Source: a virus. From it: DNA of 28,714 nucleotides. The stretch covers positions 1 to 28,714 of the IMG/VR virus record IMGVR_UViG_3300042673_000856. One strand, written 5' to 3'. Shown piece after piece: positions 13,005-18,309 of the stretch; positions within the stretch are counted from its first letter, which is position 1; each line of letters starts with the position of its first letter. The notes below the pieces were generated by a model. The model was not told the origin of the DNA and ran no database searches. It saw only the letters and a list, made by a program, of their open reading frames with translations. Made by a program: the position numbers and the translations under genes.

Positions 13005-13080
13005 AAAAATTTTCCCGCCTCAAAATTTGGGGAAAAGAAAATGGCTCATCTTAAAGAAATTTTATATTGGTTACTGATGA

Positions 13081-13136
13081 GTATCCACAGGGTTATCCAC
13101 AGACACGCCCATCAGCGCCGAGTAATTCCTCGGGCC
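13081..13136. promoter_or_regulatory. Two DnaA-box-like sites, ACACGCC element and CCGAG hairpin
   Basis: GTATCCACA (13081-13089) and TTATCCACA (13093-13101) are followed by ACACGCCC. A CCGAG-N6-CTCGG hairpin then lies just behind the stop of the 79-residue gene. The hairpin lacks a T run; it could still end leftward transcription. Confidence 0.5.
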
Positions 13137-13147
13137 CCAAAAATTAA

Positions 13148-13387
13148 TTAGTTGTCATCAATAAAAACATACAACGGAATTAAATCAGTGTAAGCAAATT
13201 GCACAATTTCTTTTTCACCAAATTCGTTTTCAGTTTGTATGTCATAGTTATCTCCCGTTGAATCACATTCAATAAAAATAATTTCAACGATGTCATCTTC
13301 AATCTTTATCAAATCACCAAGCATCAATTGATCTGGCGTTAAGTTATCAGCGTGTATTAAATCCATAGCAATCATTGTATCAGACAT
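13148..13387 (-). CDS. Acidic hypothetical protein (79 aa)
   Basis: MIAMDLIHADNLTPDQLMLG is followed by a beta-rich stretch (IVEIIFIECDSTGDNYDIQT), suggestive of a small SH3-like fold. It is linked by a TAATG overlap to the upstream gene. It is the last gene of the 13148-14394 operon. Confidence 0.65.
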   Translation of the reverse strand: MSDTMIAMDLIHADNLTPDQLMLGDLIKIEDDIVEIIFIECDSTGDNYDIQTENEFGEKEIVQFAYTDLIPLYVFIDDN

Positions 13388-13671
13388 TATTCATCTCCGT
13401 ATTCATCTGCTGGGTCAATAAACCAAGATAGGTGGTGCTGGTCTACAATTGCTCTCGCTGGTGCGTGGCTCATTCCCTTATAGAATACGCCTTCAGGCAT
13501 AGCAATAAATCTTTCATAGTCCTCATCATAGTATGCGTCAATAGCCTCTATGCAAGGTTGTACCATAGATAGCGGTACTGGAGGATAGTGATTACCCTGC
13601 AAGTGATACGCCAATTGTGTTTCTAAATCAAGGACGCTATCTGCTAATCCAATTGCTGTAACACTTCCCAT
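13387..13671 (-). CDS. Conserved actinophage-type hypothetical (94 aa)
   Basis: VPLSMVQPCIEAIDAYYDED and KGMSHAPARAIVDQHHLSWF resemble a protein widespread in actinophages (from memory). The HH pair and conserved Pro/Arg suggest a folded domain; the function is unknown. It abuts the upstream stop. Confidence 0.68.
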   Translation of the reverse strand: MGSVTAIGLADSVLDLETQLAYHLQGNHYPPVPLSMVQPCIEAIDAYYDEDYERFIAMPEGVFYKGMSHAPARAIVDQHHLSWFIDPADEYGDE

Positions 13672-13890
13672 TTACTTACCCCCTACGTTTCCATTACGAT
13701 ACAAAATTTTTGTATGCATTTTGCCTGACGGCTCTGATAAATTAACTGTACGAAATTCATTAGCCATTCCGTGGTCTACAAATCTCTCAAAAACCTGAAC
13801 GGCAGATAAAGCATCTGCATAACGACCAACCCAATCAGGGCTAGTGTTACTATCGTTAGTAGTAGTAACTGAGTATAGGTATTCATTCAT
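13672..13890 (-). CDS. Hypothetical protein (72 aa)
   Basis: It is an alpha/beta protein: MNEYLYSVTTTNDSNTSPDW, then a helix, DALSAVQVFERFVDHG. AAGGAG sits in the end of the upstream gene. No family is recognised. Confidence 0.66.
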   Translation of the reverse strand: MNEYLYSVTTTNDSNTSPDWVGRYADALSAVQVFERFVDHGMANEFRTVNLSEPSGKMHTKILYRNGNVGGK

Positions 13891-14042
13891 TAGTCATTCT
13901 CCTTAGTGATAAATAATTGATGTGGGTTGCAATCGCAAGACTCTGTATCAAAGTCCTCGCCATTTCCAAAGTATAACCAACCTGTACCATAGCATAGGTC
14001 GCAAGTAGTTATTTCTGTGTATAGTGTTTTCATCTTAGCCAT
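13890..14042 (-). CDS. DnaJ-type zinc-finger microprotein (50 aa)
   Basis: TTCDLCYGTGWLYFGNG and SCDCNPH show a C-x2-C-x-G-x-G repeat like the DnaJ central zinc finger. Such single-finger proteins may bind peptides or nucleic acids. It has TAATG coupling with the next gene. Confidence 0.62.
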   Translation of the reverse strand: MAKMKTLYTEITTCDLCYGTGWLYFGNGEDFDTESCDCNPHQLFITKEND

Positions 14043-14164
14043 TAGATAGCCCCTTCCTGAAATAAACCTATTTCTAGGTCTAGCAATTCTTTATCTGTTG
14101 CCTGAGACAAGTCTATCCAACCTGCCCCCTCATTGTCAATTCTAAAAATCTCAATGTATCCCAT
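14042..14164 (-). CDS. Small acidic protein (40 aa)
   Basis: MGYIEIFRIDNEGAGWIDLS is followed by a short acidic helix. It is joined by TAATG overlaps on both sides. No family is recognised. Confidence 0.6.
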   Translation of the reverse strand: MGYIEIFRIDNEGAGWIDLSQATDKELLDLEIGLFQEGAI

Positions 14165-14394
14165 TAGACATTTTCCTTTCTTACTGCGACTACTGCCCAA
14201 AAATCTTTACCCCAAGACTTAGGGTTATCTCCAAATTGAGGACGAACACGAACGCGATAAGCGGTATCGTTTTCTCCATAGTAAATCTCTGGAGCAATCT
14301 CCGCTTCCTGAATAATTCCTTCAAGTCTGCGTGAGCGTGAACGATAGTATTTTCCCTCTAGTAGGGCTGATGTTGTATAAACAAGTGCTGACAT
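14164..14394 (-). CDS. Hypothetical protein, operon lead gene (76 aa)
   Basis: It is a basic beta-rich protein (YYRSRSRRLEGIIQEAEIAP, then YRVRVRPQFGDNPKSWGKDF), similar in style to small barrel proteins. An AGAAAGGCAGG ribosome site and a TGTCAG promoter precede it. Confidence 0.66.
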   Translation of the reverse strand: MSALVYTTSALLEGKYYRSRSRRLEGIIQEAEIAPEIYYGENDTAYRVRVRPQFGDNPKSWGKDFWAVVAVRKENV

Positions 14395-14440
14395 TTTATG
14401 CCTGCCTTTCTTTTTTGCTTGATTAACTTATTACTATGTA

Positions 14441-14463
14441 AGCGTACCATTTTTCACTGACAA
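14441..14463 (-). promoter_or_regulatory. TGTCAG-type promoter of the 13148-14394 operon
   Basis: TTGTCAG (box 14458-14463) lies 11 bases before TACGCT (14441-14446). The CGGACATT box and CRP site are 24 and 37 bases further upstream. Confidence 0.58.
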
Positions 14464-14487
14464 AATCAAATCCAAAATAGGGCATAA

Positions 14488-14516
14488 CGGACATTTTCTA
14501 TGTGATAAATCTCACA
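14488..14516. promoter_or_regulatory. CGGACATT box and perfect CRP/GlxR-type site
   Basis: CGGACATT (14488-14495) is followed by TGTGA-TAAATC-TCACA (14501-14516). The palindrome is centred about 74 bases before the predicted start. Confidence 0.65.
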
Positions 14517-14526
14517 AAAGTAAGCC

Positions 14527-14575
14527 TGTGGATAACCTGTGTACGACACGCCGTCAGCGCCGAGGGATCACTCGG
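14527..14575. promoter_or_regulatory. Reverse DnaA-box-like site, ACGACACGCCGT element and CCGAG hairpin
   Basis: TGTGGATAA (14527-14535) is the reverse of TTATCCACA. ACGACACGCCGT and a CCGAG-N6-CTCGG hairpin follow, the same order as at 13081-13136. Confidence 0.5.
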
Positions 14576-14585
14576 GCCAAAATTT

Positions 14586-14609
14586 GAGCAGTTTGAAATC
14601 ATGCTCAGG
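14586..14609 (-). terminator. 24-base 3' stem-loop, copy e
   Basis: GAGCA/TGCTC plus AGG lies nine bases after the stop of the secreted-protein gene. Confidence 0.5.
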
Positions 14610-14618
14610 ATTTTTGTA

Positions 14619-15095
14619 TTAAGGTATTAGGGTTTGAGGTTTACGAACCCAACGCAATGAATCTTTTGCAAATTTGTCAATGTCTAAAGTTCCATTAACA
14701 ATGCCAACGCAAGGAGAAAACTCATTTCTTTTATTTCCTGTTTCTGGATGAGGAAAGTTTCCAGGTTCTGTTAAAGAATACCACCACTTCATGTATTCAG
14801 CGTTAGTTGGATTATTAACAAATTCTTTTGTCATTAGTCCTTGAGTGCTTTTAAGTTTTACTGCCATGTTTGACATTGTGTAAGGTGCTCTACCAGCAGT
14901 CCTGTAAACAACAGGCTGAGTTTGAAGAACTGGAACTCCCTTAACATAACACTTCATTATTACACTTTGCTTTATGTTTGATGCCATAGCATCTAATTGC
15001 TGAGGTGTGTATAAGTGTCTCCAGTCTGCTTGTGCTGATTGTGTTGAGACAATTGGCAACAGTACTAGTGATAGTATTACTATTAGTTTTTTCAT
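14619..15095 (-). CDS. Secreted protein with signal peptide (158 aa)
   Basis: MKKLIVILSLVLLPIVSTQS followed by AQADW is a typical Sec signal peptide with an Ala-x-Ala cleavage site. The mature part has two cysteines (MKCYVKG and SPCVG) that may form a disulfide, and no recognised domain. It begins in a TAATG overlap with the upstream gene; an earlier in-frame start would add residues before the signal and is unlikely. An exported early protein could act in superinfection exclusion or surface change; this is speculation. Confidence 0.72.
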   Translation of the reverse strand: MKKLIVILSLVLLPIVSTQSAQADWRHLYTPQQLDAMASNIKQSVIMKCYVKGVPVLQTQPVVYRTAGRAPYTMSNMAVKLKSTQGLMTKEFVNNPTNAEYMKWWYSLTEPGNFPHPETGNKRNEFSPCVGIVNGTLDIDKFAKDSLRWVRKPQTLIP

Positions 15096-15277
15096 TATGC
15101 ATTTTCCATTTCTTTTACGCAGGCATCCCAAAATTTATTTTCGTCAAATCTTGGATTGTCTGAAGCGAACCATTCGCTAAATTCAAAAACTAAATCTTGA
15201 AAAGTTTTTGAGTCCATTTCAGTTGTAAACTGATTTAGAATTTTTGCAGTTTCTACGTAGTCCTTGCGTGTCATCAT
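15095..15277 (-). CDS. MTRKDY-type small phage protein (60 aa)
   Basis: MTRKDYVETAKILNQF opens a helical protein of a kind often seen in actinophages (from memory); function unknown. Two adjacent ATG codons are possible starts. It is coupled on both sides. Confidence 0.66.
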   Translation of the reverse strand: MMTRKDYVETAKILNQFTTEMDSKTFQDLVFEFSEWFASDNPRFDENKFWDACVKEMENA

Positions 15278-15483
15278 TATTCTGCCACCTTAAGAATTGC
15301 ATAAGAGCCACCTTCGTTAATTTTGTTAATTTCTGGAAGCAGTACAGGAACAAGTAGGTCCTTTAACATTGACTCAAGCATTTTAATTTGTGAGATTTCA
15401 TCTAATTGCAAAAATCGCTGAGAGATTGGATGTGTTTCGTCAAATTCTGTAACGAAGTTTAGAGAGTGATTTACTTTTACCAT
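15277..15483 (-). CDS. Hypothetical helical protein (68 aa)
   Basis: It is helical: ISQRFLQLDEISQIKMLESM, then KDLLVPVLLPEINKINEGGS. It lies between coupled genes of the 14619-15701 operon. No family is recognised. Confidence 0.64.
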   Translation of the reverse strand: MVKVNHSLNFVTEFDETHPISQRFLQLDEISQIKMLESMLKDLLVPVLLPEINKINEGGSYAILKVAE

Positions 15484-15503
15484 TTTTTTAGTTTTCCTAT
15501 TCT

Positions 15504-15701
15504 TTAGTTTGAGTTAGTAAGTGTACGAGTGCCACGAAGTGTGCCACTAATTCCAAGAGTATCGCAAGCGATTTTTACCGCAACGCCAACAGGCAGTTGA
15601 GTTGGATAAGTTGAGATGAATTGAGCAACCGCACCCTTAGAGGCAAGGTTGATTTTTTTGGTAGAACCATTAAAGGTTTCTAGTGTTACAGTGTAAGTCA
15701 T
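15504..15701 (-). CDS. Hypothetical protein, operon lead gene (65 aa)
   Basis: It is an alpha/beta protein (MTYTVTLETFNGSTKKINLA, then helix GAVAQFISTYPTQLPVGVAV). The ribosome site is GAAAGGAAG. It is driven by the TGTCAG promoter at 15735-15757. Confidence 0.66.
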   Translation of the reverse strand: MTYTVTLETFNGSTKKINLASKGAVAQFISTYPTQLPVGVAVKIACDTLGISGTLRGTRTLTNSN

Positions 15702-15734
15702 TTATTGACTTCCTTTCGTTAAGTTGATAAGACT

Positions 15735-15757
15735 ATCTTATCAGAGGGGGCTGACAA
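15735..15757 (-). promoter_or_regulatory. TGTCAG-type promoter of the 14619-15701 operon
   Basis: TTGTCAG (box 15752-15757) lies 11 bases before TAAGAT (15735-15740). Confidence 0.55.
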
Positions 15758-15784
15758 ATTTGCCACTTATTTGCTAAGGCTCAC

Positions 15785-15800
15785 TGTGATTTGCATCACA
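15785..15800. promoter_or_regulatory. CRP/GlxR-type site, perfect
   Basis: TGTGA-TTTGCA-TCACA is centred about 64 bases before the predicted start of the 14619-15701 operon. It is flanked by two copies of TTATTTGCTWAGGCTCA. Confidence 0.68.
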
Positions 15801-15854
15801 TTTATTTGCTTAGGCTCATTGGCTAAACTGTCATTATTTAATTGTTATAGTAGA

Positions 15855-15883
15855 ATACTACACTAAAAATCTCAAAAAGTCAA
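15855..15883 (-). promoter_or_regulatory. Second promoter, TTGACT-N17-TAGTAT
   Basis: On the minus strand TTGACT (15878-15883) and TAGTAT (15855-15860) are 17 bases apart. It would drive the same operon from further upstream. Confidence 0.5.
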
Positions 15884-15901
15884 GTTTAGACACGCACAAA
15901 A

Positions 15902-15957
15902 CGGACATTTTTACTGTGATTTACACCACAAGCGGCCCGAGGGAAAATCTCGGGGCC
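15902..15957. promoter_or_regulatory. CGGACATT box, CRP/GlxR-type site and GC hairpin
   Basis: CGGACATT (15902-15909) is followed by TGTGA-TTTACA-CCACA (15915-15930), one mismatch. A GGCCCGAG/CTCGGGGCC hairpin (about 15933-15956) follows, directly behind the stop of the 32-residue gene. Confidence 0.58.
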
Positions 15958-15963
15958 AAAAAT

Positions 15964-16062
15964 TCATTCTTTTACAAATGAATAAAAGCCATAACCTAAA
16001 CAGATCATAGAGAACCAGAATAGTGCATTACCACTTTCAAAAAAAGTTTGATAAAAACTCAT
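15964..16062 (-). CDS. 32-residue membrane microprotein
   Basis: MSFYQTFFESGNALFWFSMI and CLGYGFYSF form one hydrophobic helix. It is the last gene of the 15964-16630 operon, next to the end of the 53-residue gene. No family is recognised. Confidence 0.5.
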   Translation of the reverse strand: MSFYQTFFESGNALFWFSMICLGYGFYSFVKE

Positions 16063-16224
16063 TTAGTTTTCCTCTTTTTCTTTTAGTATTCCAAGAATTA
16101 ACTCTAATTGTTTTACAGTTAGCAATGCTTGGGCACAGCCCCAAGAAAATGCTAAATCCATTTCACCATAGTGTTTTTTAGCAAGAGTATTTATTTCTTG
16201 TGCAATCTCAAAATTAGTTTTCAT
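16063..16224 (-). CDS. Hypothetical helical protein (53 aa)
   Basis: It is helical throughout, ending VKQLELILGILKEKEEN. It overlaps the upstream gene by four bases. No family is recognised. Confidence 0.6.
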   Translation of the reverse strand: MKTNFEIAQEINTLAKKHYGEMDLAFSWGCAQALLTVKQLELILGILKEKEEN

Positions 16225-16400
16225 TTAGAAACCTTCCAATCTGTCCACATAGGTAGACGCTCTGGGTCAGTATCGTTATACCAACGCTCAATGTTTTGTT
16301 CACAATCTTGACAGAAAGTAAATTGCTCATCTCCAATTTCTGAGATAGCAGATTTCATTGGATTGTGCTCTACGCACTTTTTTATTTCTAGTGTTATCAT
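16221..16400 (-). CDS. Zinc-binding small protein (59 aa)
   Basis: KKCVEHNP and TFCQDCEQN give a Cys/His plus Cys-x2-Cys zinc pattern. The ATG at 16400 is chosen over a TTG nine bases earlier because GAAAGG lies at the right distance. Confidence 0.62.
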   Translation of the reverse strand: MITLEIKKCVEHNPMKSAISEIGDEQFTFCQDCEQNIERWYNDTDPERLPMWTDWKVSK

Positions 16401-16465
16401 TTTTGACAACCTTTCTTTTTTGTTAGTTAATTTTTATTTATTAAGTTTTTTATTTCTCTAATTGC

Positions 16466-16630
16466 TTAGAGAGAGCGACCACATTGTGAGTGGTAGCAAG
16501 TTCCATCTGTTTTGCAGATGTCGTGAATTGTAGCAGGTGCTAAAACAACCTGACCACATTGACAGAGGTTCATTAGCCCCTGTGGGTAGTCGCTAAGTGT
16601 AGCGACTCTTGCAAAGATTGAGTTTGTCAT
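16466..16630 (-). CDS. Cys-rich small protein (54 aa)
   Basis: LCQCGQ, then IC, TCYHSQCGR: six cysteines and two histidines suggest one or two zinc or Fe-S sites. GAAAGGAG precedes the ATG. It is the first leftward gene from the divergent control region. Confidence 0.62.
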   Translation of the reverse strand: MTNSIFARVATLSDYPQGLMNLCQCGQVVLAPATIHDICKTDGTCYHSQCGRSL

Positions 16631-16683
16631 TTCTGACTCCTTTCTTGTTAAATAACCTTTATTTAACTTTCTTTATACTAGTA

Positions 16684-16706
16684 AGTATAGCAGGGGGGTC
16701 TGACAA
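16684..16706 (-). promoter_or_regulatory. TGTCAG-type leftward promoter of the divergent region
   Basis: TTGTCAG (box 16701-16706) lies 11 bases before TATACT (16684-16689). Confidence 0.6.
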
Positions 16707-16731
16707 ATTGAGGGGTATAAATAGGGCAAAA

Positions 16732-16770
16732 CGGACATTGTGATGTAGCACACATATGATGTAGGTCACA
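16732..16770. promoter_or_regulatory. CGGACATT box and tandem CRP/GlxR-type sites
   Basis: CGGACATT (16732-16739) runs into TGTGA-TGTAGC-ACACA (16739-16754), then TATGA-TGTAGG-TCACA (16755-16770). The two imperfect palindromes are placed 16 bases apart. Confidence 0.55.
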
Positions 16771-16774
16771 TTAG

Positions 16775-16794
16775 TTATACACAGGTTATCCACA
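16775..16794 (+). promoter_or_regulatory. Two DnaA-box-like sites
   Basis: TTATACACA (16775-16783) and TTATCCACA (16786-16794) are 11 bases apart, the same spacing as at 4897-4916. Confidence 0.58.
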
Positions 16795-16866
16795 GGGCCC
16801 GAGGCCCTATATAGGGGGGGGTCTATATAGGGGGGTGTATATAGGGGGGTATAGATCGGGGCCCTG
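16795..16866. repeat. TATATAGGGGGG tandem repeats inside an inverted repeat
   Basis: Three TATATA-G6 units and one degenerate copy form four G runs (G8, G6, G6, G4) separated by about eight bases. They are bounded by ACAGGGCCCGA on the left and its near-complement TCGGGGCCCTGT on the right. The G-rich plus strand could form a G-quadruplex or a large hairpin. Confidence 0.6.
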
Positions 16867-16880
16867 TGAGGTAAATCACA
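16865..16880. promoter_or_regulatory. CRP/GlxR-type site, perfect, of the rightward promoter
   Basis: TGTGA-GGTAAA-TCACA is centred about 65 bases before the predicted rightward start, close to the classic class I CRP position. ACGACACGCCGT follows it. Confidence 0.66.
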
Positions 16881-16901
16881 CACGACACGCCGTATTAGTG
16901 C

Positions 16902-16930
16902 TTGACTTTTAGGGGTAGATGTGTTATTAT
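16902..16930 (+). promoter_or_regulatory. Rightward promoter, TTGACT-N17-TATTAT
   Basis: TTGACT (16902-16907) and TATTAT (16925-16930) have ideal 17-base spacing. It is the best conventional promoter facing the right arm. Confidence 0.62.
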
Positions 16931-16966
16931 ACTAGTATAAGAAAAATTAAATAGAGATAAAAGGTT

Positions 16967-17020
16967 ATGAGCCTAGCAAATAAGATAACGAATTGTTATA
17001 TGAGCCTAGCGAATAAGTGA
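16967..17020 (+). CDS. Leader peptide candidate (17 aa)
   Basis: MSLANKITNCYMSLANK begins soon after the rightward promoter, with AAAAGG before the ATG. The MSLANK segment is duplicated at DNA level (two ATGAGCCTAGC copies 27 bases apart). It ends inside a CRP-like half site. It may be a regulatory leader rather than a functional protein. Confidence 0.35.
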   Translation: MSLANKITNCYMSLANK

Positions 17021-17031
17021 CCTAAATCACA
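17016..17031. promoter_or_regulatory. CRP/GlxR-type site, one mismatch
   Basis: AGTGA-CCTAAA-TCACA lies downstream of the rightward promoter, where binding would block rather than activate. Confidence 0.45.
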
Positions 17032-17223
17032 TAGTACACGCTCCACATAGTGAGACTACTAGTGAGTATACTAGACAGTACGGAAAATGTCTGCTAGTAT
17101 TATTACTATAACAATTAAATAAAAAAGTTTGAGCCTTTAGGGTGAGCCTCTAGAAATAGAGCAAATAAATCTAAAGCAAATAAAACTTAGCCCCTATTAA
17201 CTACTAACGAAAGGTGGTCACAA

Positions 17224-17439
17224 ATGACTACACTAGATTCTAATTACATTGAGTCCTCTACCTATGGACACTTATCACTAAATCAACGAATTGCCCTTGC
17301 TGCTGAAAAGGTAGCAAATGGCGAACCTGTTAACTTTAGAGGTGCAAGCGTTACTACATACGCTAAGGTTATTCGTCTTGCTAATAAAATTAAGCAAGAA
17401 CGACAATTCCCACAATGCCCTTGTGAGGAGTGTATCTAA
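17224..17439 (+). CDS. Hypothetical protein, first gene of rightward operon (71 aa)
   Basis: A helical protein (LNQRIALAAEKVANGEPVNF...) ends in FPQCPCEECI, a small Cys cluster. GAAAGGTGG lies before the ATG. It is followed by tightly packed small genes. No family is recognised. Confidence 0.65.
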   Translation: MTTLDSNYIESSTYGHLSLNQRIALAAEKVANGEPVNFRGASVTTYAKVIRLANKIKQERQFPQCPCEECI

Positions 17440-17531
17440 TGAGCCTGCCTATTATTGTCCTAGCCTTGTCAGTGCTATGCACTATACTAGTACTTATCCC
17501 TACTATACTAGATAAGGATAGTGAATTCTAA
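17439..17531 (+). CDS. 30-residue membrane microprotein
   Basis: MSLPIIVLALSVLCTILVLI is one hydrophobic helix with a short acidic tail. It starts in a TAATG overlap. No family is recognised. Confidence 0.55.
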   Translation: MSLPIIVLALSVLCTILVLIPTILDKDSEF

Positions 17532-17635
17532 TGCACCTATACCTATGCTCACAATGTAGCACCCTAGCAATCGTTACCCAAAAGGGTAAACAAATAACAA
17601 TCAACCCCTGCTTATGCACAAAAGAAAAGAGATAA
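17531..17635 (+). CDS. Zinc-knuckle microprotein (34 aa)
   Basis: LYLCSQCSTLAIVTQKGK is followed by NPCLC, giving two Cys pairs. The start overlaps the previous stop (TAATG). Confidence 0.55.
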   Translation: MHLYLCSQCSTLAIVTQKGKQITINPCLCTKEKR

Positions 17636-17639
17636 ATAA

Positions 17640-17792
17640 ATGAATAGCGTTATACTTACAGTAGTTGGAAAAGATGGAAAGACCTCACAGCCTGTCTATG
17701 AAGTACACTCATGGGAAAAGGTTATTGAAATTATCAACGGCACATGGAGAATTGACCATGTTACAGACATCACTAATGTAGAAGTTATATAG
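17640..17792 (+). CDS. Hypothetical protein (50 aa)
   Basis: It is beta-rich: MNSVILTVVGKDGKTSQPVY, then a helix EKVIEIING. It lies four bases after the previous stop. No family is recognised. Confidence 0.58.
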   Translation: MNSVILTVVGKDGKTSQPVYEVHSWEKVIEIINGTWRIDHVTDITNVEVI

Positions 17793-17799
17793 GAGGCTA

Positions 17800-18090
17800 A
17801 TGTTTGACTTTATTTCAGCACCATTTGAATGGTTTGCTAATGTAGTTCAATACTCACTTATCTTTATGGCTGTTATGATGTTAGTTCTAACAATAGGCGC
17901 AGTTGTTGCTATACCAATAGGATTAAAACTATTAGGTGTTGCATTCGCTAAAACTATTGTAGTAGAAACTAGCAAAATTCTAAGAGATGTTGGAATTACT
18001 AACATAGACCTAAAACAAGCAAAAGAAAATGAAAAAATGAAGGCTTGGGTAGATCGCAAAGTCGTTCCTATACTAAGTAAAACTAGTTAA
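17800..18090 (+). CDS. Membrane protein (96 aa)
   Basis: An amphipathic N-terminus (FISAPFEWFANVVQ) and a long hydrophobic stretch at about residues 18-50 (one or two helices) precede a charged C-terminal helix. TAGGAGG gives a strong ribosome site. It is the last gene before a strong hairpin. It may be a holin-like or membrane-anchoring protein, with no clear family. Confidence 0.65.
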   Translation: MFDFISAPFEWFANVVQYSLIFMAVMMLVLTIGAVVAIPIGLKLLGVAFAKTIVVETSKILRDVGITNIDLKQAKENEKMKAWVDRKVVPILSKTS

Positions 18091-18109
18091 CATGGCGTGG
18101 TGATATTTA

Positions 18110-18156
18110 TTAGGTAGGTGCCAGTGATTAAAAGTTACTAGGCACCGCCTACTAAA
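18110..18156 (+). terminator. Large hairpin terminator
   Basis: TAGGTAGGTGCC pairs with GGCACCGCCTACTA around a shorter inner stem. It closes the 16967-18090 transcription unit. The T run is weak, but the stem is long. Confidence 0.55.
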
Positions 18157-18297
18157 TTAGTTAGCATCAAGAAAAAAGCCCGAGTATGTGCTCACTATAT
18201 TTTTGCCCTATTGTTTTTTAAATCACGCATCATACATCTGGTAAAAATATTCAGATTTTGAGGTATTTGAATTTTAAAAATTTTTCAGATTTTGCGG

Positions 18298-18303
18298 TAT
18301 AAT
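18298..18303 (+). promoter_or_regulatory. TATAAT six bases before ATG (leaderless)
   Basis: TATAAT at 18298-18303 is followed by GAATTC and then ATG at 18310, which places the transcription start at or next to the start codon. Confidence 0.6.
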
Positions 18304-18309
18304 GAATTC

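Noticed and set aside
15930-15960. CCGAG-type GC hairpins as classical intrinsic terminators
   Set aside because: None of the copies has a T tract after the stem on the strand of the upstream gene, so only possible termination is stated.
16795-16866. CRISPR array
   Set aside because: The repeats are short, contiguous and without spacers; they are a simple G-run tandem repeat.
16659-16883. Minus-strand frame with Tyr-Thr-Pro repeats
   Set aside because: It is created by the TATATAGGGGGG tandem repeats in the divergent control region and covers a promoter.
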